Positions 15,639-23,372 are shown, numbered from the stretch's first letter. The stretch is 25,709 nt of DNA from an uncultured Eubacterium sp. (GCF_934295145.1 NZ_CAKRAS010000044.1:1-25709), one strand, 5' to 3'. Notes: generated from the letters alone by a model not told the origin. A program made the numbers and translations.

Positions 15639-16271
15639 ATGAGCAGTGATTTTTATGATATGTCAGAAAAGACGGAAGATATATCGTTTGATATGACAGA
15701 ACCAGAAGGGCAGTGGGAGGGATTTGATACCGAATGTGAGACAGACACAGAGGTGTCAGATGCACAGAAAGCAGCGGATTACGCCCGTGCAGCAGGTTTT
15801 GAAAAAGCGGGCGATTACATTGAGAAGCATTATGATGGAGGCGAATTTGTCCCAGGAGATCCTATTTCAGTAAAAACTAGAAATATGGGATTAGAAGGAA
15901 GTACATCTGCATGTGGCGTGCCTTTTGCACGCCGCAGCGCAGAGCTGGCAGAAGGACTTACGGTAGAGGGAGTGTTTCCTGCATTTGACAGCAAGCATCA
16001 TGTAGAACTTGGAAATGATGCGAATGATATGACACTGCATCAGCAGTTTGATGCATGCAGAGCAGATTTTCAGGATCATATGTATGATGACACAGAAAAA
16101 CTCAGCGGTATTTCATTTGGTGACATGGAGCGTATGGATCGTTCACAGGGATACGCACCGGCAGGATATACCTGGCAGCATAACCCTGAGACGGGAGACT
16201 TTGACCTTGTTCGAACCAAAGAGCACAGTGCGACTGCCCATACTGGGGGAAATGCATTCTGGGGAAAATAA
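15639..16271 (+). CDS. HNH/Endo VII-type (WHH-like) nuclease, toxin-type domain
   Basis: ATG 15639 lies behind AAGGAG, 12 bp after the ATPase stop. Of 210 residues, the first ~85 are acidic and unrecognised. Residues ~90-210 match the nuclease domain found at the ends of many polymorphic toxins: GVPFARR, GVFPAFDS, then PAGYTWQHNPETGDFDLV and AHTGGNAFWG. In the family the core reads W-H-H; here it is W179-Q180-H181, with H196 and H201 kept. H181 should be the general base, and Q180 replaces the usual metal-contacting histidine, which could weaken or retune activity. No signal peptide or obvious immunity gene is adjacent. It is probably the DNA- or RNA-cutting effector of the operon. Confidence 0.8.
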   Translation: MSSDFYDMSEKTEDISFDMTEPEGQWEGFDTECETDTEVSDAQKAADYARAAGFEKAGDYIEKHYDGGEFVPGDPISVKTRNMGLEGSTSACGVPFARRSAELAEGLTVEGVFPAFDSKHHVELGNDANDMTLHQQFDACRADFQDHMYDDTEKLSGISFGDMERMDRSQGYAPAGYTWQHNPETGDFDLVRTKEHSATAHTGGNAFWGK

Positions 16272-16313
16272 AAAAATGAAAAATGGCGGGAAACTTCCCC
16301 ACACTGCGGTGTA

Positions 16314-16319
16314 TATAAT
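16314..16319 (+). promoter_or_regulatory. possible internal -10 element before the ClpP-like gene
   Basis: TATAAT lies 26 bp before the start codon of the ClpP-like gene, but the expected -35 position (AAACTT, 16291-16296) is poor. A short GGGAAACTTCCC inverted repeat lies at 16288-16299. It could give extra transcription of the second half of the operon. Confidence 0.3.
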
Positions 16320-16345
16320 GAATGAACAGACAGGAGGTTTTAATT

Positions 16346-16945
16346 ATGAGTGACTTATGGATGCCGTACATTGTGACTAATTTTAACGGACAGAATCAGA
16401 TTGTTTCAATACTCGACTATGAAAGAGAGAAAGACAGAGTACTACATATAAACGGCGAAATCGATGATTTTATGGCACAGATTCTGACCGCACAGATTCG
16501 TTATTTAGAAAGTAAATCAGGAGACGATATCACATTGATGATCAACAGTCCCGGTGGTTCCGTCAGCGCCGGGCTTGCAATCGTAGATGCTATGGAGAAT
16601 TCGGCTTGTGATATCAGCACAATAGGAACCGGTATGGTTGCAAGCATGGCGGCAGTTTTACTCGCCCTTGGAGCGAAAGGTAAGCGCTTTATTACAAAGA
16701 ATGCGTTTGTAATGATTCATCAGCCTGTAAATACTAACGTTGGCGGTCAGTGTACAGACATTAGAATTCAATCAGAGTACCTGTGTTACGTAAAAGAAAA
16801 AATCGCTGGAATTCTGGCAAAACAGTGTGATCAGAGAATCGGAAAGCTGGAAAGAGATATGGAACGTGATTTTTACATGTCTGCTGAGAAAGCAATCAGA
16901 TACGGAATAGCCGATGCAATCTACATCGGTGATCCAAAGCTGTAA
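16346..16945 (+). CDS. ClpP-like ATP-dependent serine protease subunit
   Basis: The ATG at 16346 has AGGAGG ahead. At 199 aa this is the normal ClpP length. The catalytic triad is present: S100 (GTGMVASMAA), H125 (FVMIHQP) and D175 (ERDFYMSAEKA). The oxyanion and substrate-strand elements MINSPGGSVSAG (65-76) and the AEKAIRYGIAD helix are also intact. ClpP forms a tetradecameric barrel that needs an AAA+ unfoldase. This copy is not beside clpX or trigger factor and is more divergent than a housekeeping ClpP, so it is a dedicated paralogue. Its candidate partner, the next gene, is an AAA+ protein lacking a P-loop, which raises the question of what feeds it. Ubl-tagged proteins are the obvious candidate substrate. 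Confidence 0.92.
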   Translation: MSDLWMPYIVTNFNGQNQIVSILDYEREKDRVLHINGEIDDFMAQILTAQIRYLESKSGDDITLMINSPGGSVSAGLAIVDAMENSACDISTIGTGMVASMAAVLLALGAKGKRFITKNAFVMIHQPVNTNVGGQCTDIRIQSEYLCYVKEKIAGILAKQCDQRIGKLERDMERDFYMSAEKAIRYGIADAIYIGDPKL

Positions 16946-16950
16946 AAATG

Positions 16951-16997
16951 ATATCAGATGAGAGATGACTCTCACCTACAGGTGGTGAGCAACAAGA
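16951..16997 (+). repeat. long-range direct repeat, copy 2, with internal hairpin
   Basis: This 47-bp copy of the 6419-6467 element begins five bases after the ClpP-like stop codon. The loop is shorter by two bases (CACCTACAGGTG here), and one stem base changes from C to T, which still pairs as T-G, so the hairpin is kept. It lies between two genes of the same operon, with no terminator beside it. Confidence 0.85.
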
Positions 16998-17033
16998 TTA
17001 CCGAGGGCATTCTTGAATAGAGGAGGGAATGGT

Positions 17034-17831
17034 ATGGAGAAAAATCAGTGGAAGACAGATAGAATGATTGGTTTTTCAGCCGGTGTAGAAGCCGTAGAAA
17101 GAGTATGTGAAAAGGCAGATATGTATAAAGCTACCAGACAGAAGCCGCCACATTTTGTTTTAAATGTGGAAGATGCGGACAGACAGCACATATTTACAAA
17201 ATTTGTAGTGCAAGCTTATCGTCAGTGTGGAGTTATGGATTTTTTTGAATTGGATGATTTCATTGAATTCACGCTGGACGGCAGTTACGGTCAGTTAGAA
17301 GATGTATTTGCAGAATTAGAAGGATATGCCGTATTCACCAACAATTTTCAGGGCATTGTAGCTATGGATATTACAAAACTTGCAGAGCATCTGAACGAAA
17401 CACAGGTAATAAACTTTTTTCATTATGTAAAAAAATCCGAAAACACAGTTTTTTTATTTTATATTTCTATGAAGGGTATGAAACGTAATGGTGTGAATCT
17501 TGCAAATAAAGTGATTTCAGAAATCCCGAACATCGAGTATATAAGAATGGCTTCTTATACTGTCGAAGAAATCTCTGCAATAACACTTCAGATGGTAGAA
17601 GATGCGGACATTATCATGAGAAAGAGTGAGAAAGCAATGATTACGCAGATGATTCAGAAAAAGGTGGAAGCCTGTGGATTTTCTACAATAAAAGAAGTCA
17701 GAACGCTTGCAAGACAACTGATACTTCATGCAGAAATGAAGGAATCAAAAGCATATCTTGATGTGAAGAAAGTAAGTGAAGTATGCGGAGAAGAGTGTGT
17801 GGATAAGGAGAACGAGAATTATGCGAAATGA
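17034..17831 (+). CDS. degenerate SpoVK/CbbX-like AAA+ protein lacking Walker A
   Basis: ATG 17034 follows GAGGAGGG; a TTG at 17013 is in frame but upstream of that site. The 265-aa protein follows the layout of the SpoVK/CbbX AAA+ family. PHFVLNVEDADRQHIFTKFV (residues 39-58) occupies the place of 'HMvF.GnPGTGKTtvA' with every P-loop residue lost. GYAVFTNNFQG (98-107) stands where Walker B would be, without the acidic pair. YTVEEISAITLQMVEDAD followed by a helical bundle matches the C-terminal lid. It is therefore probably a pseudo-ATPase acting as adaptor or scaffold. It lies directly after the ClpP-like gene and overlaps the VirD4-like gene by 11 bp. The family call is from pattern memory only. 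Confidence 0.6.
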   Translation: MEKNQWKTDRMIGFSAGVEAVERVCEKADMYKATRQKPPHFVLNVEDADRQHIFTKFVVQAYRQCGVMDFFELDDFIEFTLDGSYGQLEDVFAELEGYAVFTNNFQGIVAMDITKLAEHLNETQVINFFHYVKKSENTVFLFYISMKGMKRNGVNLANKVISEIPNIEYIRMASYTVEEISAITLQMVEDADIIMRKSEKAMITQMIQKKVEACGFSTIKEVRTLARQLILHAEMKESKAYLDVKKVSEVCGEECVDKENENYAK

Positions 17832-19314
17832 CAGATGGAGTACAGCGGAAGAAATCAAACGCATTCTTGTCCCGGCAGATCAGAATAGCGGAGAGAGTGG
17901 AGCAACGCTGTATTATGAGAAGAAAAAGAACTATGTTCAGAGCTCAGAAGGGCACACATTATTCCTGGGTCAGTCAGGAACAGGTAAATCCTGCTCCGGG
18001 ACGGTTTTGTTAGCTAAAAATCTGATTCAGGAAAAACAGAATATATTTGTTATCGATCCGAAAGGTGAAATTTACAGTAAAACATATTCAGATCTTGAGG
18101 AATTTGCTTATAATAAGAAAGTAGTAGACTTTCGAAATATCTTTCAGTCGGATGCGTTTAACCCATTAGCCACACCGTATCATTACTTCAGCAGCGAAGC
18201 ACCGGAAGATCAGGAGATTGCGATGAACATGATCAATGACCTGGCAGCAGCATTTTATCCGATTCCGGATAGTGGTGATCCTTTCTGGCAGCAATCAGCG
18301 CGCAGCCTTTTTATTGGTGCAGTACATGCGCTCATGTTGTTGAAAAAGGAAAATCCGGAGATTCCTGTCAATCTCGCAAGTGCGCATCAATTAATTGCAG
18401 GTGGAGAACAAACACTGGGCGGAATCTCCTGCCTGCGTGAACTGATACAGACACTGCCTCTAAATTCAGTTGCTTCCATGCGCTTACAATCTTACGCATC
18501 CACAGCGAAAGATACTGCTGCCGGAATAAAGTCTTCTTTTCTTGAAGGAATTTCTATGTGCGCCCAAAGTGAAGGAATCAAGAACCTGTTGGGACACGAC
18601 GATATTAAAATCCATGAATTAGACGTTGGACGACCGACAGCAATTTATGTCATACTTCCGGATGAAAGCAATATTTTCGGTCCTCTTTCTGCAATTTTGT
18701 GTTCCCAGGTGGTTGGACAGTATCTGAGACTTGCGCAGGATCAATACCATGGAAAGCTGCCAAGGACAGTAAATGTTATTTTGGAGGAACTTGGAAATAT
18801 AGGGGCAGCACTGCCACAGCTGGCAAACTGGATGACAGCATCAAGATCCCGTAACATGCGTTTTTATCTTGTATTGCAGAGCCTTTCTCAGCTTGAAACA
18901 TTATACGGAAAGAGCAGGGCAGATACGATCCTTGATAATGCGTCTACGATTGTAGCCTTTCGTGTAAGCAACTGGGAGACACTGGAAGAGCTCTCAAAGA
19001 AATGTGGAAGAAGACGGTTGAAATCAATGCTTGGAACAGAGAATCTGATCACACCTTCCCAGCTTGGTGCAATGAGAACAGGACAGGCATTGGTAATGAT
19101 CCAGGGGCAAATCAAATATATCACACAGTTGCCTCATTTTTCCGAAATCTATCCAAATGAAAATAGTCCGGCATCAACACAACCGCAAAACAGAAAGCTC
19201 CGAAAACCGATTGAAATTTTCGATATAAAAGCTTTCGTAAGTGAAAAGAAAAAACAAAGATTGGAAGAATTGATGGCTCAGATGGACGATGATGACGATA
19301 TTATCTCATTTTAG
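17821..19314 (+). CDS. VirD4/TraG-like coupling ATPase
   Basis: The start is ATG 17821 behind AAGGAG, overlapping the previous gene by 11 bp; longer starts are unlikely. The 497-aa protein has Walker A GQSGTGKS (50-57), FVIDPKGEIYSKT (76-88), DPFWQQSARSLFIGA (153-167) and NVILEELGNIG (Walker B, ~318-328). The RSRNMRF and QLETLYGK segments are typical of type IV coupling proteins. No N-terminal membrane helices are present, unlike most conjugative VirD4 proteins, so it must be recruited to the membrane or act in the cytosol. There is no relaxase, oriT-like region or VirB channel gene nearby, so plain conjugation is unlikely. Together with the HerA/VirB4-like ATPase it suggests a two-motor machine serving the Ubl operon. 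Confidence 0.9.
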   Translation: MRNDRWSTAEEIKRILVPADQNSGESGATLYYEKKKNYVQSSEGHTLFLGQSGTGKSCSGTVLLAKNLIQEKQNIFVIDPKGEIYSKTYSDLEEFAYNKKVVDFRNIFQSDAFNPLATPYHYFSSEAPEDQEIAMNMINDLAAAFYPIPDSGDPFWQQSARSLFIGAVHALMLLKKENPEIPVNLASAHQLIAGGEQTLGGISCLRELIQTLPLNSVASMRLQSYASTAKDTAAGIKSSFLEGISMCAQSEGIKNLLGHDDIKIHELDVGRPTAIYVILPDESNIFGPLSAILCSQVVGQYLRLAQDQYHGKLPRTVNVILEELGNIGAALPQLANWMTASRSRNMRFYLVLQSLSQLETLYGKSRADTILDNASTIVAFRVSNWETLEELSKKCGRRRLKSMLGTENLITPSQLGAMRTGQALVMIQGQIKYITQLPHFSEIYPNENSPASTQPQNRKLRKPIEIFDIKAFVSEKKKQRLEELMAQMDDDDDIISF

Positions 19315-19349
19315 GAAGTATAGTTGTCAGAGAAGGAGTGAAGATCAGA

Positions 19350-20093
19350 ATGTTATATGTTACAGGTGATACCCATGGATGTATCAGAAAATGGAAAGAA
19401 CAGATTCATCCGGTGTTAAAGGCAGAAGACACTATTATAGTGGCAGGTGATTTTGGGGTTGGTGGCTGGAAAGACGAAGAAGACGCATCCGTTACAGAGG
19501 AACAGTTTTATGACTGGATCAGTAAACAGCCTTATTACGTGCTGTTTGTAGATGGAAACCATGAGAATTTTGATAAATTGTATGCATATCCCGTTGAAAT
19601 GTGGATGGGAGGTAACGTGCACAAACTCCGTCCAAATCTGATCCATTTAATGCGTGGAGAAGTGTACGAAATCGAGGAAAAAAAGATTTTTACCTTTGGT
19701 GGTGGTTATAGCATTGATAAAGCCTGGAGAGTAGAAGGAAAGTCATGGTGGCCACAGGAAATGCCTTCTGAGAAAGAATATGAGAATGCCCGACGCAATT
19801 TGGAGAAGAATAATTATTCCGTAGATTATATTATTACCCATACGACATGTGCACAGACTGTACATTATATGGCGGCAAGAACTTATATGCGGATCAAAAC
19901 GAACGTAACAGAAGAGATGCCGCTTACTGCTTTTCTGGAAACCACCAGAATCAATACGAGATACAGGGGATGGTATTTCGGACATTTCCATATTGATATG
20001 ACGTTATGGAAAAATCAGTTTGTTGTATTTAATTGTATGCGTGAACTTGAGTCCGGAAAAATTGTGCGCGAGTGGTACACATATGAAGGGTAA
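19350..20093 (+). CDS. calcineurin-like metallophosphoesterase
   Basis: ATG 19350 is preferred, 11 bases after AAGGAG; a GTG at 19338 overlaps that site. The 247-aa protein carries all metal-binding blocks of the superfamily: D7-x-H9 (GDTHG), D34 (AGDFG), GNHE (69-72), a later His in IITHTT, and GHFHID. It should hydrolyse a phosphomonoester or diester using two metal ions in the cytosol; the substrate is unknown. It is the last gene before the terminator at 20119, 35 bp after the VirD4-like gene. It may degrade a nucleotide signal or nucleic acid ends, or simply be an accessory enzyme. Confidence 0.9.
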   Translation: MLYVTGDTHGCIRKWKEQIHPVLKAEDTIIVAGDFGVGGWKDEEDASVTEEQFYDWISKQPYYVLFVDGNHENFDKLYAYPVEMWMGGNVHKLRPNLIHLMRGEVYEIEEKKIFTFGGGYSIDKAWRVEGKSWWPQEMPSEKEYENARRNLEKNNYSVDYIITHTTCAQTVHYMAARTYMRIKTNVTEEMPLTAFLETTRINTRYRGWYFGHFHIDMTLWKNQFVVFNCMRELESGKIVREWYTYEG

Positions 20094-20118
20094 CCAATAG
20101 GATAATCAAATAAAAAAG

Positions 20119-20170
20119 ATACTCTGATTGTTTTAAAGCTGATTGCTTTTCATTCGGTCAGAGTATTTTT
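20119..20170 (+). terminator. intrinsic terminator of the ubiquitin-like operon
   Basis: ATACTCTGA (20119-20127) pairs with TCAGAGTAT (20158-20166), a 9-bp perfect stem over a 30-base loop, followed by TTTTT. It lies 25 bp after the metallophosphoesterase stop and marks the right end of the operon. Confidence 0.8.
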
Positions 20171-20177
20171 ATTTTAT

Positions 20178-20207
20178 TTGAGTTATGGTAGAATAAACCA
20201 ATATAAC
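20178..20207 (+). promoter_or_regulatory. candidate sigma-A promoter of the asparaginase gene
   Basis: TTGAGT (20178-20183) and TATAAC (20202-20207) are 18 bp apart, 25 bp before the ATG at 20232. An alternative extended -10, TGGTAGAAT (20186-20194), overlaps. Only consensus similarity supports this. Confidence 0.4.
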
Positions 20208-20231
20208 AAATAAAAACAGGAAAATGTGCAT

Positions 20232-21281
20232 ATGAAAAATATATTGATGATAGGAACCGGAGGCACCATTGCCTCCAAGCAGACAGAATATGGACTGGCG
20301 CCTGGCCTTTCCGCAGAAGATATTTTAAATTATATTCCGGCAGTCAGCAAAATCTGTGAGGTAGATTCCATGCAAGTGTGCAATCTGGACAGCACGAATG
20401 TGACACCGGAGCACTGGAAACTGCTGGCAAAGACCGTGCAGGAAAACTATGACAAGTATGACGGATTTGTCATCTGTCATGGTACGGATACGCTGGCATA
20501 CACAGCAGCCGCGCTGTCTTATATGATCCAGAATTCCAGGAAACCGATTGTTATTACCGGAGCACAAAAGCCGATTGAGATGGACGTGACAGATGCAAAA
20601 ACAAACCTGCTGGACAGTTTCATCTATGCCTCTGATAACGATTCACAGGATGTCAACATTGTGTTTGACGGAAAAGTTATTGTTGGAACGAGAGCCAGAA
20701 AAGAGCGTGCAAAAAGCTACAACGCGTTCTGTAGTATTAATTTTCCGTATCAGGCGGTGATACAGGATGGTATGCTCGTGCGCTATATCACAGAGATGCC
20801 ATATACCGGACCGGTACGGTTCTACTATGAGATGAAAAACAGCGTGTACGTACTGAAGCTGATTCCGGGCATGCAGCCGGATATTTTGCCATATCTGTTT
20901 GAACGATACGACTGTCTGGTGGTGGAGAGTTTTGGTGTGGGTGGAATTCCGGAGTCACTGCTGGATGAATTTTATACGCAGATGAATAAATGGAAAGATA
21001 AGGGGAAAATCCTTGTCATGACGACACAGGTGGCCAATGAAGGCAGCAATATGACCGTGTATGAGGTAGGAAAAAAGGTAAAACTGGATTTCAAAATCCT
21101 GGAAGCTTATGATATGACATTGGAAGCAACTATTACAAAAATGATGTGGATCATGGGAATGGGAGATCAGACCTTTGAGGAAATGAAACGGGATTTTTAC
21201 CGTCTGGTGAATCATGATATTCTGTTTACGAAGCGTATCGAAGGCGAATTCTTACCTGCCAATTCATGTTTGTCTGTGTAA
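20232..21281 (+). CDS. ansA: type I (cytoplasmic-type) L-asparaginase
   Basis: ATG 20232 follows an AGGA motif; GTG 20226 is a possible longer start. At 349 aa it has the size of AnsA. It has the first catalytic block MIGTGGTIASKQ with nucleophile T12, the second block VICHGTDTLAYTAAAL with the Thr-Asp pair, and ITGAQKPIE between the two lobes' active-site elements. There is no signal peptide, supporting a cytoplasmic type I enzyme that converts asparagine to aspartate and ammonia. It sits between terminator and sigma-factor genes, apparently monocistronic, with no link to the Ubl operon. Confidence 0.92.
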   Translation: MKNILMIGTGGTIASKQTEYGLAPGLSAEDILNYIPAVSKICEVDSMQVCNLDSTNVTPEHWKLLAKTVQENYDKYDGFVICHGTDTLAYTAAALSYMIQNSRKPIVITGAQKPIEMDVTDAKTNLLDSFIYASDNDSQDVNIVFDGKVIVGTRARKERAKSYNAFCSINFPYQAVIQDGMLVRYITEMPYTGPVRFYYEMKNSVYVLKLIPGMQPDILPYLFERYDCLVVESFGVGGIPESLLDEFYTQMNKWKDKGKILVMTTQVANEGSNMTVYEVGKKVKLDFKILEAYDMTLEATITKMMWIMGMGDQTFEEMKRDFYRLVNHDILFTKRIEGEFLPANSCLSV

Positions 21282-21355
21282 GGAACAAAAAAGAAGTGAA
21301 CCGTAGAGAAAGTTATTACAATGTATAAGTGAAGGACAAAAAAGGTCTCTTCGAA

Positions 21356-21365
21356 CGTGTACACG
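21356..21365. promoter_or_regulatory. 10-bp palindrome upstream of the ECF sigma gene
   Basis: CGTGTACACG is a perfect palindrome 28 bp before the sigma-factor ATG at 21394. It could be an operator, but a perfect 10-mer can arise by chance. No convincing promoter hexamer pair was found in 21282-21393. Confidence 0.3.
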
Positions 21366-21393
21366 GAAACAAAAACAGAAAGAAATTGTAACA

Positions 21394-21918
21394 ATGACGA
21401 TTCAACAACTGGAGCAGGTAATTGCTCGCTACGGAACAGAAATATATTCTTTTTGCGTATATCTGACAAAGGATCATGACAGGGCAGAGGAACTGTATCA
21501 GGAAACCTGGCTTACAATTACACGCAATACGGAAAAAATTGAAAACAGTGCAACGGTCAAAAGCTATATTTTATCTGTTGTGATACGCATCTGGAAAAAT
21601 CAGAAACGCAAGATTGCCTGGCGCAGCAGGATTGCTCCCACAGAGCAGCTTGTGGAAGAGGCAGAGACTGGCGGTGTAGATATGGCAGAGGATTCACTGA
21701 CAATTTGCCTGCAGAAAGAGCGGAAGCAGGAAGTGGAAAGCGCAGTTAGCAGACTGTCGGAAAAATATCAGATAGTTGTAATGTTGTATTATATGGAAGA
21801 ATTGTCCGTGGAACAGATCGCGAAAATTCTTTCAATTCCACAGGGAACCGTAAAGAGCAGACTTGCTGCGGCAAGAAAAAAATTAGGTCAGGAATTGGAG
21901 GCATATATCCATGCATGA
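21394..21918 (+). CDS. ECF-type RNA polymerase sigma factor
   Basis: The start at ATG 21394 has only a weak A-rich ribosome site. The 174-aa protein has sigma region 2 with RAEELYQETWLTITRN (~28-43), a VKSYILSVVIRIWKNQKRK segment (promoter melting), an acidic linker, and region 4 with LSEKYQIVVMLYYMEELS and EQIAKILSIPQGTVKSRL (helix-turn-helix). The size and two-region build are those of extracytoplasmic-function sigma factors. It overlaps the next gene by 8 bp (ATGCATGA), a membrane anti-sigma factor, so it is presumably released by an envelope signal. Confidence 0.93.
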   Translation: MTIQQLEQVIARYGTEIYSFCVYLTKDHDRAEELYQETWLTITRNTEKIENSATVKSYILSVVIRIWKNQKRKIAWRSRIAPTEQLVEEAETGGVDMAEDSLTICLQKERKQEVESAVSRLSEKYQIVVMLYYMEELSVEQIAKILSIPQGTVKSRLAAARKKLGQELEAYIHA

Positions 21919-23083
21919 TAAATTGGATACATTATTATTTGATCAGTTGAAACCTCAATCAGAACCGAATCCGGAATTGAATCGTCAAATTCTGGAAACA
22001 TGTTCAAAGGAGAAATGGTCAATGAAGAAACAAAGTATTTGCGGTATAAAAGGAATGAAAAAAATAGCAGCAGCGGCAGTGGCGGCCTGCATTCTCACAG
22101 CAGGTGGTGTGACTGGATTTGCGGCATATCATTATCTGACACCGGCTCAGATGGCTACAGAGATCAGTGGAACAGCCAATGCGCTGACAAAAGCATTTGA
22201 GAGCAAAGATGCGGTGACGGTAAATGAAATGCAGACCAGTAATGGATATGAAATTCGATTGCTGGGGCTGGTATCCGGAACAGATTTATCTGCGTATGTG
22301 ACAGACACCGTACAAAATCAGTTGAGACAGACAAAAACTTATGCTGCACTGGCAATTTCACGTGCAGATGGACAGCAAATAGAGAATAAAAACCTTTGTG
22401 TGTCACCGCTGATCAACGGTGTGGACTGGAAGACAGCAAATAACGGAACGCTGGATACAGGGCTTTGCTGGTTTGAAAAAGATGGTATTTTATATGAACT
22501 GATAGAATGTGACGATCTGGAAATATTTTCGGACCGGGGTGTACAGATTGGTGTTGTGGACGCATTTGGAGATGAATGCCGGGCATTTACAATGGACAAA
22601 GAAACGGGTGTATATCAGAAAACGGCGGATTACTATGGAACAAATGCGCTGTTTGACCTTCCACTGGATACCGCAAAGGCAGATCCGACAGTAGCAAATA
22701 AACGGATTAAGGAAATGCAAGAGAAGGTTAAAACAGAAGAAGTGGATAAAACAGGTATCAAAGATGCTGCTGAGACAATCAGTGATAATCCGGAAATCAG
22801 TGATTTTATTGCTGAGGCAATTCAGGCAGAGGATGCAGATGCATTTCTGACTGCGCATGCAAAAATGGTTGAAACGCAGACACTTCCGATAAAGGAAGAT
22901 AACACAATTGCCTATGAAAACAGTGAAGGTGGAAAGGGAACGATTACAACAGACAATTTGAAAATTGGTGAAAAGAGAATTTTAGGCACTGAAAGTGGGG
23001 ACAGCCTAGACAGTATACGATTAAATGTATATACATTAAATGCGGACAATACAGTGACTTATGAAGTCTATATGCCACAGTAG
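21911..23083 (+). CDS. anti-sigma factor-like membrane protein
   Basis: The ATG at 21911 overlaps the sigma gene by 8 bp and has GGAGG ahead. The 390-aa protein has an N-terminal cytoplasmic tail (~1-48) containing the sequence PNPELNRQILETC. One membrane helix follows (~52-72, AAAAVAACILTAGGVTGFAA). The extracytoplasmic part is about 315 residues, rich in Asp, Glu and Thr, and looks like the sensor domain of DUF4179-type anti-sigma factors. A tail-in topology lets it hold the sigma factor at the membrane. The family call rests on architecture and operon position. Confidence 0.8.
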   Translation: MHDKLDTLLFDQLKPQSEPNPELNRQILETCSKEKWSMKKQSICGIKGMKKIAAAAVAACILTAGGVTGFAAYHYLTPAQMATEISGTANALTKAFESKDAVTVNEMQTSNGYEIRLLGLVSGTDLSAYVTDTVQNQLRQTKTYAALAISRADGQQIENKNLCVSPLINGVDWKTANNGTLDTGLCWFEKDGILYELIECDDLEIFSDRGVQIGVVDAFGDECRAFTMDKETGVYQKTADYYGTNALFDLPLDTAKADPTVANKRIKEMQEKVKTEEVDKTGIKDAAETISDNPEISDFIAEAIQAEDADAFLTAHAKMVETQTLPIKEDNTIAYENSEGGKGTITTDNLKIGEKRILGTESGDSLDSIRLNVYTLNADNTVTYEVYMPQ

Positions 23084-23280
23084 ACAGTTATTCTTATCAG
23101 AATCACCGCATATGCTTCCGGGAGCGGAGACATGTGCTGGATGAGCATTTGAACGCTTTACAAGACGGCATTCGGAGGAGTTTACGTTAATTGTAAAATT
23201 ACGGGAACGTGAACAGTAGATTTTTTGTTTTACAAAATCTTAAAATAATAGGTATGGGTATAATAACATAGATAATATAA
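23084..23280. other. intergenic stretch without a supported gene
   Basis: This stretch separates the anti-sigma stop from the terminator hairpin. A TATAAT lies at 23259-23264, but no -35 fits at 16-18 bp. A roughly 30-codon open stretch ending near 23190 has no start or ribosome site. I see nothing else. Confidence 0.5.
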
Positions 23281-23347
23281 GGGAGCAGAGAAAACTTACC
23301 TTTGCAGTGATTGCTAGCCGCAAAGGTAAGTTTTTCTGCTCCCTTTT
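23281..23347. terminator. long bidirectional terminator between convergent genes
   Basis: The arms 23281-23305 and 23320-23343 pair over about 24 bp with a single-base bulge (GGGAGCAGA and TCTGCTCCC at the base, ACTTACCTTTGC and GCAAAGGTAAGT near the loop). TTTT follows on the plus strand, and a T/A-rich tail follows on the minus strand. It stops the anti-sigma transcript (+) and the sigma-54 activator transcript (-). Confidence 0.9.
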
Positions 23348-23372
23348 GCATAACTTTTTGGGAAGCCAATGT

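Noticed and set aside
17821..19314. Part of an integrative conjugative element
   Set aside because: There is no relaxase, integrase, VirB-type channel gene or oriT-like sequence in 25 kb, and the VirD4-like protein lacks the usual membrane helices.
23100..23190. Short open stretch with RERRHVLDEHLNALQDGIRRSLR-like coding look
   Set aside because: About 30 codons, no start codon with a ribosome site, and no neighbour it could belong to; kept only as possible remnant.
23259..23347. A small RNA made from TATAAT plus the long hairpin
   Set aside because: The -10 looks good, but no -35 fits, and the hairpin is explained as a terminator between convergent genes.
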